Below are positions 1 to 10,762 of a stretch of DNA of 64,000 nucleotides, piece by piece. Positions within the stretch are counted from its first letter, which is position 1; each line of letters begins with the position of its first letter. Below the pieces are notes generated by a model. That model was not told where the DNA came from, ran no database searches, and saw nothing but the letters and a program-made list of their open reading frames with translations. This DNA is from Hymenobacter sp. BRD67. GTDB lineage: Bacteria > Bacteroidota > Bacteroidia > Cytophagales > Hymenobacteraceae. Made by a program: the position numbers and the translations under genes. Location of the stretch: NCBI RefSeq assembly GCF_013256425.1, contig NZ_CP053904.1:2790001-2854000 (forward strand), given 5' to 3'.

Positions 1-201
1 CACACGTCCTGCACAGCAGGCAGGAAAGGCGAGTTGCCGCTGTACGCTCGTAGCCAGCCCGAGCGGCGAAGCCGACGAGCGGACAGCCTGCCCAAAGCCG
101 GCAGCCCGCACCAGTCAAGCTCTATACAGACCTGAAGCTTGCGCTCCTAAGCCGGGCCACTGCCGGCAGGCTGACTTTACGAACAGGCTTTGGGCCGGAT
201 G
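1..201. other. Unassigned sequence at window edge
   Basis: No convincing gene, RNA or repeat is seen here. The stretch is GC-rich and precedes the terminator that closes the large minus-strand LamG gene. It may be the intergenic space or the end of a gene lying to the left of the window. Confidence 0.4.
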
Positions 202-234
202 CAAAAATCCCCGACCAATGGCCGGGGATTTTTG
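202..234. terminator. Bidirectional intrinsic terminator
   Basis: A perfect 12-bp stem pairs CAAAAATCCCCG (202-213) with CGGGGATTTTTG (223-234) around a 9-nt loop. The A/T ends give a T-run on either strand. It lies about 40 bp past the stop codon of the minus-strand LamG protein, so it most likely ends that transcript. Confidence 0.8.
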
Positions 235-276
235 TACTTACCCTGTGAGGGCAACTTAGTATACCAGGGCTATCGG

Positions 277-3200
277 CTATTCGATTACCAGTTGCTGGGC
301 CTGAGTGCCGGCACGCACCACGTATATGCCACTGGCTAAGCCGTCCGGCAGCACGAGCGCGGCCGTGCCAGCGGCATCAACCGTGGCCGTAAGCACGGTG
401 CGACCCAATGCATCAAGCACCAGGACCCGCGTACCGGGTAGTGCTCCGGCAAGGGTGGCCGCCCGGGTGGCTGGGTTAGGAAACACCGTGAGGCCAGCCG
501 GAGGTGAGGCGATGGCCACGCTGCGGACGGGCGAGTAGGCAGCCTGGCCATCCAGGTCGAGCTGGTGCAGGCGGTAGTAAAGCAGCGTTACACCACTGAG
601 CAGCTGACTGTCGGTGTAGGCATACGCCTGGGCATTCGGGCTGCTGCCAGCGGCGGCCACGGTGGCAATGCGCTCAAAATCGGACCCATTGGCGCTACGC
701 TCTACCTCAAAGCGGGAGCTGTTTTTTTCCGAAGCTGTGCGCCAGGTCAGGGCCACTACCCTGCCCTGAGCTTGCGCCGTGAAGCTTACCAGCTCCACGG
801 GGAGCGGGTTCACGTTGGCATCGCCGCCGGCGGTGAAGTCGGAGAAGCCCGTCACGCCGGTTCGGCTGAGTACGGGAGCCGCGTTGGAGCCGGTGGTGGG
901 CACATGCGTGCCCACCAGGGCCCAGTTGGAGGCCGCGTCGGGGCGCTTGAGCAGCACCAGCTGGGTGTAGTCGCGCACGCCGCTCAGGCCGGTGAAGGTG
1001 AAACTGGGCGTGTAGGTACCACCAGCCAGGTTATCGCCCGCCGCCACGTGCCAGTAGCCGCTGGTTGCAGCCTGGTTGACGTTGATGCTGCCCTCGGTAA
1101 GGGCAGGCCCTGGTTGCCGGAAGGCTGGGCGATAAATTCGGCCGTGAGCGAGCCGGCCGCGGTGGGTGCCGTAGTGAAGTTGATGGTGGCCGGGCGCAGC
1201 AGCGTGGGCGTGCCCACCGGGAAGGTATACGAGCCCGCAGTGGCCGGAATCCAGCACTTAAAGGGGCCCACCACACTGCCCGAGTTGCTGGCCGTGGCAT
1301 CGAGGGTGCCCGCCACGGTGGGGCCGGTGCCCAGCGTGAGCAGGTTGGTGGCGGTGGTCGTCACCACACCCTGCTTGAGCTGGAGGGTGCCGGGCACGGA
1401 AGTCGCCTGCGAAAGGGTGACGCCGGCCGGGTTGTTGAAGGCGAGCGTGCTGGTAGCCGCCAGCGTAGCCGGCAAGCCGGTGCCCGTCATCTGCGCCACC
1501 GGCCCGTAATACTCAAAGCTGCCGTTGAAGGTGCGGGTGCCGGTGCTCTGCACGTTGCCGGTAGCCGTGCCGCTGGCGCTGATACCATCGGGGCTGCCCA
1601 GGCGTAGCGTCGAGCCGCTCTGCGTAGTGAAGTAGCCTGTGCCGGTGAAGGCGCTGGTGCCCAGGTCGAGAATAGTGCCGCTGTTCACCTGGGCGTTTAC
1701 CAGGCCCGATATCGTGCCGGTATTACTAAAGGTCTGGGTACCGGCTTTGCCAAAGAGCAGCTTCTGGGTAGTGCTGGCCGTGTTGCCGGTGCTCACAGTA
1801 CCGGCGTTGCTGAAGTTGCCGTTCAGCGCCACCGTGCCGCCCGCATAGTTGGCGGTTGCGCCCTGCGCCGCCGATAGCAGGTTGAACGTAGCCCCGCTGG
1901 CCACCGCGAAGTCGCCGTTTACCGTAAGCGGAGTGGCACGGAGCGTGGAGGTACCCGTATTAAGGGCCTGCGCCGCCGCAAACGTGCCGCCGTTGAGCTG
2001 AAAGCTGCCCTGCACGGTGAGGGGAGTGCCCGTGGTGCCGCTGTTGCCGCCGAAGCTGCCCACCACGCTGGTGCCGGCTTGCTGCACATAGCCGCCGGTG
2101 CGGTTGCCGCTGCCGTCTACGCTGCCCAGCGTGAGCGAGCCGGTAGTGGGTCCGTTAAACAGGCGCAGGGTGCCCGCCACGGTTCCCGCCCCGGTGCTGC
2201 GCACGGTGAGGGTGCCCGCCACGGTGACATTGGCGGAGGTCGAGAACAGATAGGGCTGGGCCAATGTAGCGGAGCCGCTGGGCAGGCCCGCGAGGTTCAC
2301 ATCCAGGTTTTGCAGCGTCTGGCTGACAATAGCATAGGTCTGGCTGGCGATGCCCCCGGCCAGCTCCAGCGTCGAGCCGGCGCTCCAGGTGGGAGCCGGC
2401 ATGGAAATATTAGCATACGTAGCATACTGCACCAGCCGGCCGCCGTTTCCAATGGTCGTAGTCGTGGCGAAGATGCCCTGGCTGACCGGCGTGGTCGTGC
2501 CCGTGTTCAGCACCAGTGTACCGTTCACCGTGAGGGCATTGGTACCGGTCACGCTCAGCGTGCCCAGGTTGGTGCTGGTGCCCGTCACGCCGTCGGTCCC
2601 GCTCAGCTTGCCGATGGACAGCACGCCGCCCGCGTTCACGGTCATGGTGGCACCGCTCGGGATGGTCAGCGGCTGGCCAGCCAGCGTGTTCAGGATACCG
2701 CCGCTTTCGATAGTAGTGGTTTTGGTGCTGGTGGTGACGGCTACTGTCACCACGTGGCTGTTGCGCACATTCACCGTGCCTACATAGCTGCCGGTGGGGG
2801 CCACGGGCGCCGCCGCCCAGCCGGTACTGCCGTCGTACGAGGCCTCCCAGGTAGCAGGGTCGCCCCAGTTGCCGGTGGCCACGCTGCGGAAGTAACCGGG
2901 CGCCACCATGGCCTGCACGGTGTAGGTAGCAGTGGTGTTGCCGTCTTCCGACGTCAGCACGATAGTGGCGGTACTGCCCACGTTCAGGGTCGCTGAGGCC
3001 GAGCCGCTGGCCACGGCGGTGCCGTTCACCAGAATGCTGGTGTAGCTGTTGCTAGCCGTGGGCGTCAGGGTGTAGGTGCTGGTACCGGCTCCCACATACA
3101 GGATGTACGCCAGCGTAGCAGTAGCAAAGGCAGGAGTCAGCACACCCGCCGAGGCTACCAGGTTGGAGAGCTTGGCATCGGTGCCTACGGTGTGGGTGAG

Positions 3201-6200
3201 TACGATGGGCGAGTACGCGCCCTGGCCGGTTACAGTGCTCTTTTCGGCCCGCACACCTACGTAGTAGTTGGTGCCGTTGGCGAGCCCTGTGGCCGCTACA
3301 CTGGTAGTGCCGGCCCCTGCCACGGGAAAGGACGTGACGCCGGAAGCAAACGTGGCCGACGTAGATACGTCAAGCACATAGCCCTCTACTTCGCCGGCCG
3401 CCGGGGGCGCGCCGTTGAGGAGCGGAGCCACCCAGCTGGCGGTGAAGCCGGTGCCGGTGCGGGCCGATACAGCCAGGCCGGTGGGTTGCAGCAGGGCGTA
3501 GCTTTCCACCCAGTTCGAGGTCGTGCCGGTCAGGCTGAAGTTATTCAGGATGCCGTGGGCGGCATCGGCGGCCTGGTTAGCCACGGTGGTATATCCCGCG
3601 TTGGAGCCGCTGGCCGTGCCCTGGTCAAAGTTGTAGTAGAGCAGCTGGCTGGCCGGCAGGGCGGCGCTGGTGCTGGTCATATCGGCCTGCACCTGGGCGG
3701 CCGTCAGGGCCGCGTTGTAGATGCGCACTTCGTCGAGGCGGCCGTTAAAGGCCTGGTTATACGCAGCTGAGCGGCCTATCTGTAAAGGTTCAGCTGTCGC
3801 GATGGCTAACGAGCCTGGCGTGGCTGCCACTGCTACGCCGTTCACGTATAGCTTAAGGGTCGTGCCATCCCAGGTGGCGCCCACGTGCGTCCAGTGGTTT
3901 TGCGTAATGGCCGCGGTCGCCGTAGCGTACGAGCGGGTCGGGTTGCTCATGCCCCCAGACCAGACTTCCGCATACAGCAGCCCGCCCGACAGCAGCACCA
4001 GGTTATAGTCGCCGCTCTTGCGGATAATGGAGTTGACCGCCGACAGATTAGTACCATACACCCACGCCTCCAGCGTAAACGAGCCCAGGCCCAGATTGTC
4101 GAGGGCGGGCTGGGTGGCTACTGCCACGTAGTCGTCGTTGCCGTCGAAGGCCAGCGCGTTGCCGGGCGGCACTATCGGGGTAGGGGCCCGGCGCAGGCCC
4201 GTAGCACTGGAAGCGCCCTGGCCGGTGACCGAGGCTTTGTCGGCTCGCACGCGGTAGTAGTAGGTCTGGGTCGGGTCGAGGCCGGTCACGACCTGGCTGG
4301 TGCCAGCTGCAGCGAAAGGCGAGCCCGCTACCAGCGATGCCGCCGTAAACGTATTGGAAGTGGCCACATCGAGGCGGTAGCCGTTGTCCACAGTGCCGAT
4401 GGCTGGGGCTGTCCAGTTGGCCGTGAAGCCGGTGGCGGTGCTGGCCGTAGCGGCTCCCAGCGCGGGCACCACCAGCGCGTAGCTTTCTACCCAGTTGGAG
4501 GTAGTGCTGGTCAGGCTGAAGTTATTCAGGGTACCATCGTGCAGGTTACCCGTCTGGTCGGTTAGGGAAGTGACAGTGGTATTGGAGCCGCCGGCCGTGC
4601 CCTGGTCAAAGTTATAGGCGGCCACCAGCCCGGTCTGGGGCAAGGCCGGCTGGTTGAGGTAGGCCGCCTGAATCTGGGCCGCCGTGCGGGCCAGGCTCCA
4701 TATCCGGACCTCGTCAAGGCGCTCGTTGGCAAAATAGCTGGCAGTATTTACCGCAATGGCCCCCAGCAGCAGGTCGCGCCCCGCTTTGTTAACCGCCGCC
4801 GTAGCCGGAATGACCGTTGTCGCCTGGAGCACGCCATTCACGTAAAGCAGCAGCTGATTTCCCTGACGCACCCCGGCCAGGTGGTACCAGCGGTTCAATG
4901 CCAGGGGCACCAGGCCATTGCAGCTGTAGGTGGTCGTGCCGCTTTCCAACAGAAAGGAGGGCAGGTTGTCGCTGCCGCTCACCGTGGTTTGCAGCAGCCA
5001 CTCGTTGGTACCGGGCGAACCGCCCGTGTTCCATTTGCCTCCCGGGCCAACGGCATTTGAGTAGCTCGAGGAGTTGGCCTCCTTCAGCACCCAGCCCTCT
5101 ACCGTGAAATCGCCCGCCCCAAAGTCGAGGGCGCTATTGTCAGGGATGCGCACATAATCATCTACTCCGTCCAAATCCAGCGCATTGCCGGGCGGTGCCT
5201 GGGCCGTGGCAGTGCGCCCCGTGCCGATGGCAGCGTAAGCACCCTGGCCGGTTACGCTGGCTTTATCGGCCCGCAGGCGCAGGTAGTACGTCGTATTGGG
5301 CATCAGTCCGCTAAGTGCCCGGCTGGTAGTACCGGCCGCCGGGCTCACCGTAGCCACGCCCGCTGTAAAGCCGGGCGAGGTGGAATAGTCAAGCACGTAG
5401 TTGGTGACGGTGCCGATGGCCGGGGCCGTCCAGCTGGCCGTGAAGCCGGTGCTGCTGATACCGGAAGAGGGTGCGAGCGCGGGCACCACCAGCGCGTAGC
5501 TTTCTACCCAGTTCGAAGTGGTGCCGGTGAGGGCAAAGCCAGTCAGCGTTCCGTTTTGCGCGTTGCTGCTGCGGTCGGTCAGGGTCGTCAGCCCGGTGTT
5601 GTTGCCGCCGGCCGTACCCGTATCAAAATCGTAGTACGCCACCAGGCTGCCCGGCACGGCCACGCTGGTATGGGTCATGTCGGCTTGCAGTTGGGCCGGG
5701 GTCAGCGCCGTGCTGTACACGCGCATCTCGTCGATATGGCCCGTAAACAGCTCGTTCGACGTGAGCGGCGGAATACGCTTGCCCAGGTTCCAACTGGTGC
5801 CGGTGGTGCTGAAGGCTCCCGGATTGCTGGAAACATCCAGTACCCCATCTACATATAGCTTCAGGCTAGTGCCGTCGTAGGTAGCCGCTACGTGGTGCCA
5901 ATGGCCGTCGGTTATGGTTTTGCTACCTTCCAGGTCGTTGAACTCGCCCACGTAATAGAGGTGGCCGCCACTGCTGACGAGGATGCCCGAGCGCTGGTTG
6001 GTGCTAGCCGTGCCATAGTTGAATATAACCCCGCCGGTGGTCGTGGTCAATACCCAGGCTTCCAGGGTACGGGGGAGTTATTCTGAGGCAGCAGTGAGTT
6101 AGTGCCGGTTACGTACTCGCCTGTGCCATCAAAGGCCAGCGCATTGCCGGGCGGCACCTGGGCGAAAGTGGTAAGGGTGTTTAGTAGCAGCAGCCCGGTC

Positions 6201-6244
6201 AGTAGGCCAGCCAAGCGAACCCGTAACAAAGTAAAAATTACCAT
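277..6244 (-). CDS. Giant secreted LamG/FN3 protein with type IX sorting domain (two frameshifts)
   Basis: Reads as one protein of about 1990 residues once two single-base losses are repaired, at the G5 run 6071-6075 and near 1101-1110. A signal peptide (about residues 1-28, ending TTFAQ) is followed by three LamG-like concanavalin folds starting near residues 35, 353 and 695. Each LamG fold is followed by an FN3 domain (near 258, 598 and 921) introduced by the repeated linker SNWVESYAL. A cadherin-like beta-sandwich (near 1023) and a long Thr/Gly-rich region resembling a beta-helix come next. The last ~75 residues are a type A Por/type IX sorting domain (VFPNPA, GIYVV). The family is exported through the SprA translocon and held on or released from the cell surface. 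LamG modules usually bind carbohydrate or protein, but no catalytic site is visible. Adhesion or polysaccharide binding is inferred. Confidence 0.85.
3496..5540 (-). repeat. Intragenic LamG-FN3 module repeats (~1 kb period)
   Basis: The linker coding for SNWVESYAL recurs with near-identical DNA beginning near 3496, 4477 and 5494, giving periods of 981 and 1017 bp. Each period carries one LamG plus one FN3 domain. The DNA similarity at the linkers suggests duplication of the module within the gene, and makes the gene prone to recombination and to assembly collapse. Confidence 0.7.
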
Positions 6245-6664
6245 ACAGAAAAAAGAAGGTGTAGACCGACTGCTTTTTACTTAATGGCAGTAATTAGCAG
6301 CCAGTAATTTCCCACAAAGATTAGCCTAAAATAGGCGCGGCCGTATCGCATTATCATGCGATACGGCCGCGCCTAGCTGAAAGAATAGTTCTGCTTAGCG
6401 AATGCCAAGCTAATTTCTTCATTATTCGAATTACTAAAAAAATATTTATATTTTTTGTTTAAATTTTTATATTATGTAAATTAAGAGCAAAAGCCCGTGC
6501 CGCAACACATATGGCTTTGCATTGATAGTAAATAAAAATTTATATATTTTATATTTTAAAAATCTGAGCTAAAAGCTCCCCTTAAAGACTCTTAAAAGCT
6601 ACTCGGCAAGCAGCAAAACATGTCCACAATGGAAGCGCAGGAGCTTTTTGTCATTTGCAGCTCT
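6245..6664. other. AT-rich intergenic region upstream of the LamG gene
   Basis: This 420-bp gap separates the end of the GH31 gene from the start of the LamG gene, both on the minus strand. It is strikingly AT-rich, especially 6420-6570, against GC-rich neighbours. It holds a 19-bp perfect hairpin (6332-6375) and presumably the LamG promoter, but no clean TAnnTTTG motif was found on the minus strand. No gene is supported here. Confidence 0.6.
6332..6375. repeat. Perfect 19-bp inverted repeat
   Basis: Arms at 6332-6350 and 6357-6375 are perfectly complementary (outer part TAGGCGCGGCC) around the 6-nt loop TTATCA. Reading on the minus strand the stem is followed by ATTTTAGG, a weak U-tract. 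It could end the GH31 transcript or form a structured leader of the LamG mRNA. It is GC-rich in an AT-rich gap. Confidence 0.75.
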
Positions 6665-9166
6665 TTACGCTTTGGGAGAAGCCGCCGGCTCTTTAGGGAA
6701 CGGAGCCGCCAGCTCCAGCCGCACCTCCTCAAACCCTACGGCCACCACCACGGCCGGGGCAGCCACGGTGGTATCGGTGGCCGGATACTCGCTCAAGGCC
6801 ACGGGCTGGCCATCGGCGGCTACGTTCGCCAGTGCGGCAGGCAGGCCGTGCAGCACCACGCGATAGGTAGTGTAGGGTGTCAGGTAGTTTCCCTCCGTGG
6901 CCTGCGTCAGCGTGAGCGATGCGGCATCGCCCGTCACGGTGAAGCGGCGGGTGGTTTGCTGGCCTTCGTGGTAGGCATAGCCCTCGCCGCCATCGTCGTA
7001 GAGCACGCTCGCGGCGGTGCCATTTTTATAGTACACGTGCAGCGTCAACTGCTCCACCGCTTTTTCACCCACGTACTGCATCACCGGCTGCATAGGCACT
7101 ACTGCGCCGGCTTTTACGAAGAGCGGAATACGGGTGAGGTCGGCCGACGCCCAGACTTCCTGCCCACCGGCTTTCAGCTCGTCGGTCCAGTAATAGTACC
7201 AGTCGCCTTTGGGCAGGTACATCCAGCGGCCGTCGGCCCCGGCCTGGGTGATGGGGCATACTAGCAGGTGGTCGCCGAGCGAAAACTCGGCCATGCGCAG
7301 GTAGGTTTCGGGGTCGTCCTGGTCGAGGAAGGTGAGCGGGCGCAGCATGGGTGTGCCGCGGGTAGTATACTGCCAGAAGGCGGTGTACACGTAGGGCAGC
7401 AGCTGGTAGCGCAGCTCAATAAAGTGGCGCGCCAGGCTGGTGTAGGGCTCGCCAAAGCTCCAGGGCTCCTGGTCGCCGTGGTCGCCGGAGCTGTGGGTGC
7501 GGAAAAACGGGTGAAACGCCCCAAGCGCAATCCAGCGGGCGTACAGCTCGCCGTCGGGCGTGTCGATGAAGCCACCGATGTCGGAACCGATGAAGCTGAA
7601 GCCACTGATACTCAGGCGCTGGCACTGAATATTAGCCAGCCACAGGTGGTCCCAGCTGGCAATGTTGTCGCCGGTCCAGCCCGAGGAATAGCGCTGGCCG
7701 CCTGCATACGTGCTGCGCGTAATGGTAAACGGCCGGTTGGGGTAGCTAAACTGCTTCACGCCATTGTTGGTAGCGCGGGCCATCTGCATACCATAGATAT
7801 TGTGGGCCTTGCGATGCGAGGCCGGCTGGCCGTCGTAGCCAAAGCGCACGTCGTCAGGAAAAGTGCCTTTTTCAAATACGGCGGGCTCGTTCATGTCATT
7901 CCACACGCCTTTTACGCCCACATCCTGAATGAGGCCCTTAAACAGGCCAGCCCACCATTCGCGTACCTCGGGCCGCGTGTAGTCGGGAAAGTTGCACTGG
8001 CCGGGCCATACCGAGCCTTTCATCAGCGGGCCATCGGCGCGGCGGCAGAAAAAGTCGTGTTGAAGCCCCTCCTGATACACCGGGTAAGCCGGGTCAATCT
8101 TAATGCCGGGGTCGATGATAACGACCAGCTTAAAGCCGTCGGCCGCCAGCTCCTGCACCAGGCGCTTGGGCTCGGGAAAATGCTGCGGGCTCCAGGTAAA
8201 GCACCGGTACCCATCCATGTAGTCGATGTCGAGGTAAATCGCATCGCACGGAATACGGCGCTCGCGCAAGCTCCTCGTAATCTCCTTCACATTGCTTTCC
8301 GGAAAGTAGCTCCACTTGCACTGGTGGTAGCCCAGCGTCCAGAGCGGCGGCAGCTCGGGCGGGCAGGTCAGGCAGGTATATTCCTCGGTTACTTCGAGCA
8401 GGGTGGGGCCGTAGATGAAGTAGTAGTTCATCTCGCCGCCCTCGGCCCAGAAGCTGGTCACGTCGGCGCGCTCGGCCGCAAAGTCAAAGAAGGCCTTGAA
8501 GGTATTATCGAAGAAAATACCGTGGGCGATGCGCTGGTGCAGCACCTGAAAAAACGGGATATTCTTATACAGGGGGTCCGACCCTTTTACGTAGCCGTAG
8601 GTATCGGAGCCCCAGTTGCAAAACCGCTGGCCGCGCAGGTTCATATTGGCGGGCTTATCGCCAAGGCCGTAGTAGCATACGCCGCTGGGCACCTGCTGGC
8701 TCATCTTCACGATGTCGTTGCCGGTGTCGTCGTCGTGGTGCCAGTGAAAGCCTTTTTCATCAGCCGAAAGAATATTGCCGGAGCGGTCGAGCACGCGGGT
8801 GCGCAGCGAATCCTTCCAGACGATGCAAATCAGGCGGGCCGTGGTAAGGCGGTAGTGGTCGCTCTTTTCCTTAAACTCCAGAAAGCCCGGTACGCTGGGG
8901 CGCATGGTATGCTCCACGGCCGGGTCGGGCACGGCGTAGCTGAAATCGGGTTCGGCCGGGCTTTCGGGCGTCAGGTAGCGAAAGCGCAGAATCTTATCGG
9001 AGAGCACCTGCAGCAGCAGGCGTGTCCCGTTATCGGTCGTAAATGTGAAGAGGTGGTCGTTGGTTTGCTCCACGAGCTGCACCGGGCCGGGCAGGTGCTC
9101 CTGACGCGCTTGGGCGGCCAGGTCGTTGAGCATATAGTTATTTTCCTGAACGGAATTGGTAGGCAT
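6665..9166 (-). CDS. Glycoside hydrolase family 31 alpha-glucosidase
   Basis: An 833-residue protein with an N-terminal galactose-mutarotase-like beta-sandwich, a (beta/alpha)8 barrel and C-terminal beta domains. The GH31 signature GVWNDMNE carries the predicted nucleophile Asp near residue 424, and WTGDN carries the acid/base Asp near 500. No signal peptide is evident, so it is probably cytoplasmic. The family hydrolyses alpha-glucosidic or, in some members, alpha-xylosidic bonds; the overall look fits alpha-glucosidase of the maltodextrin type. The start MPTNSVQ is used; an alternative Met lies 11 codons in (MLNDLAAQ). It is transcribed away from the half-glycosyltransferase at 9398. The exact substrate cannot be told from sequence alone. 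Confidence 0.9.
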   Translation of the reverse strand: MPTNSVQENNYMLNDLAAQARQEHLPGPVQLVEQTNDHLFTFTTDNGTRLLLQVLSDKILRFRYLTPESPAEPDFSYAVPDPAVEHTMRPSVPGFLEFKEKSDHYRLTTARLICIVWKDSLRTRVLDRSGNILSADEKGFHWHHDDDTGNDIVKMSQQVPSGVCYYGLGDKPANMNLRGQRFCNWGSDTYGYVKGSDPLYKNIPFFQVLHQRIAHGIFFDNTFKAFFDFAAERADVTSFWAEGGEMNYYFIYGPTLLEVTEEYTCLTCPPELPPLWTLGYHQCKWSYFPESNVKEITRSLRERRIPCDAIYLDIDYMDGYRCFTWSPQHFPEPKRLVQELAADGFKLVVIIDPGIKIDPAYPVYQEGLQHDFFCRRADGPLMKGSVWPGQCNFPDYTRPEVREWWAGLFKGLIQDVGVKGVWNDMNEPAVFEKGTFPDDVRFGYDGQPASHRKAHNIYGMQMARATNNGVKQFSYPNRPFTITRSTYAGGQRYSSGWTGDNIASWDHLWLANIQCQRLSISGFSFIGSDIGGFIDTPDGELYARWIALGAFHPFFRTHSSGDHGDQEPWSFGEPYTSLARHFIELRYQLLPYVYTAFWQYTTRGTPMLRPLTFLDQDDPETYLRMAEFSLGDHLLVCPITQAGADGRWMYLPKGDWYYYWTDELKAGGQEVWASADLTRIPLFVKAGAVVPMQPVMQYVGEKAVEQLTLHVYYKNGTAASVLYDDGGEGYAYHEGQQTTRRFTVTGDAASLTLTQATEGNYLTPYTTYRVVLHGLPAALANVAADGQPVALSEYPATDTTVAAPAVVVAVGFEEVRLELAAPFPKEPAASPKA

Positions 9167-9397
9167 ACTGGGGAAGGGCTGGAAGAGCAGAGGGGCCTGC
9201 GCACCTAACGATAAAAAGCCGGCCGAAGCCGATAGCTGCGCAGCTTTCAGCTCGCAAGTTACTTTTTAGCGCTGGCATAAAGCTGGGGACCGGAACTGGA
9301 AATGCTACTGCGCCGGCCAGTAGCGCAATTATATTTTTTAGCTTATCCATTATCCTGCCTTCCGCAGTGCCGTTATTCGCAGGGTTAATCTCTGCCG

Positions 9398-10751
9398 ATG
9401 CTTTTGCCTGCTGCCGCTACACCCGCCCCTATCGCCGTTCTGGTACTGGCCTGGGATGAGGCGGCGCCAGCCGTGCGGGCCCTGCTGGCCGCCACGCAGG
9501 CCCACGAGCCGGTTGTCGATTCTATTGTCGTGCTGGTGCCCCAGGCCGACGCCCCCGGCCGGCTCAGCCCCGAAGAATACCTGCCACTGCCCTTGGCCGA
9601 TGCGGACCTGGCGCCGGCCCCGGCTCCAGGTCCGGCGCCCGCTCAGGCTGCGCCCCTGTCCGAAGCTGCCCTGGCAAGCCCCGCGCCGCCTACCGTAGCC
9701 TACCCGCTTCCGCCGGCAGCTACGCCGGCCGTTGCACCGCTGCCCGCCTGGTCGCTGGTGCGGGTAGTGCGCCTGGCGAGTCTGAGCTTACCCGAGCTGG
9801 CCCAAAAAGCCGGGCAACCCCTGCCCTCCCCTATCTGGACCGGGGCCGCCGGGCGGCCGGCGGCCCGTATCTGGGAGCGACCGAAGTACTTGCTGCCTCT
9901 ACAGAGGCTGCCAGCCCACCCATACCTGCTCCGGCAATCAACGAACGCCCTTCTGCCGCGGCGCCCCTGGCGCTGGCAACTGAGCTAACGCCCGATGCAC
10001 GAGTAGACACTACTGATTATCCGAGCTACACCCCAGGCCCAGCCCAGGAGTTTGTTCCGCCGGCTGAGCTAGGTGAAGAGCTGACTCAGACCACAGAGCT
10101 GGAAGCCGATTTGCGGCCGCAGGCTGCTGTAGAGCCGAGCGAGGAGGCTATTCTTAATATAGAAAATTTTGAATATTTAACCAGCCAGCAGCTGGCTCAC
10201 GCGGGCTGGCCGCAGGCCCTGGCGGCTTTAAGGCAGCCGGTAGCTGTGCCGGAAACGCCAGCAACCGCCGCGCTGGCCCTGGCTACCGACGAGCCCGCTC
10301 TGCCGGTGTACCCGGCCCTGCTGCCGGCGGCGCAAAGCTTTTCGGACCCCGATTTAAATTTTCAGGTTATTCAGTACGCGCGCTTTGCCGTGCCGGTGGC
10401 GCGGGCTGAGCTGGGCTTTGACGCTATTTATGCGCCCGCCTGGCCTACGTGGCTGGCGGCCCAGGAGCTGCGGCAGCGCACCGGCCAGCCGCTGGTGCTG
10501 CACGTAGCCAGCCTCGCGGCGCGCCCCGAGGAATCTCTGGATACGGCAACCGGCTGGATAGCCGAGCTGCAACGCCAAGCGCTGCGCCGGGCCAACCTTA
10601 TTCTAACCGAAACACCGGCCTTGGCAGAGCGGGTTCGCCGCGAGCTACACCTGCCGCCGGCGCGGTGCTCCCCATCCCGGCCAGCGATACTGCAGCCATT
10701 GCCCAGGCGCTGCACCAGGTCCAGGCGCGTCTGGTGGCCAGCGCGAGTTAA
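9398..10751 (+). CDS. Glycosyltransferase-like protein lacking a C-terminal donor domain (two frameshifts)
   Basis: After repair of two single-base losses (near 9864-9866 and 10664-10665) this reads as about 451 residues. The first ~330 residues are Ala/Pro-rich with little recognisable fold. Residues from about 330 on (LNFQVIQYARF, FDAIYAPAWPTWLAA, QPLVLHVASLAARPEE, ANLILTETPALAERVRREL) resemble the N-terminal, acceptor-side Rossmann domain of GT4/GT5 glycosyltransferases such as glycogen synthase. The protein then ends at ASDTAAIAQALHQ without the C-terminal nucleotide-sugar binding domain. It is followed 11 bp later by the YdeI-like gene. Enzymatic activity is doubtful; the role is unknown. 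Confidence 0.55.
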
Positions 10752-10762
10752 TTTTGCCGACA

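Noticed and set aside
7268..9208. 646-codon plus-strand frame opposite the GH31 gene
   Set aside because: Antisense shadow of a clear GH31 enzyme with intact catalytic motifs; no signal, motif or family resemblance in the opposite frame.
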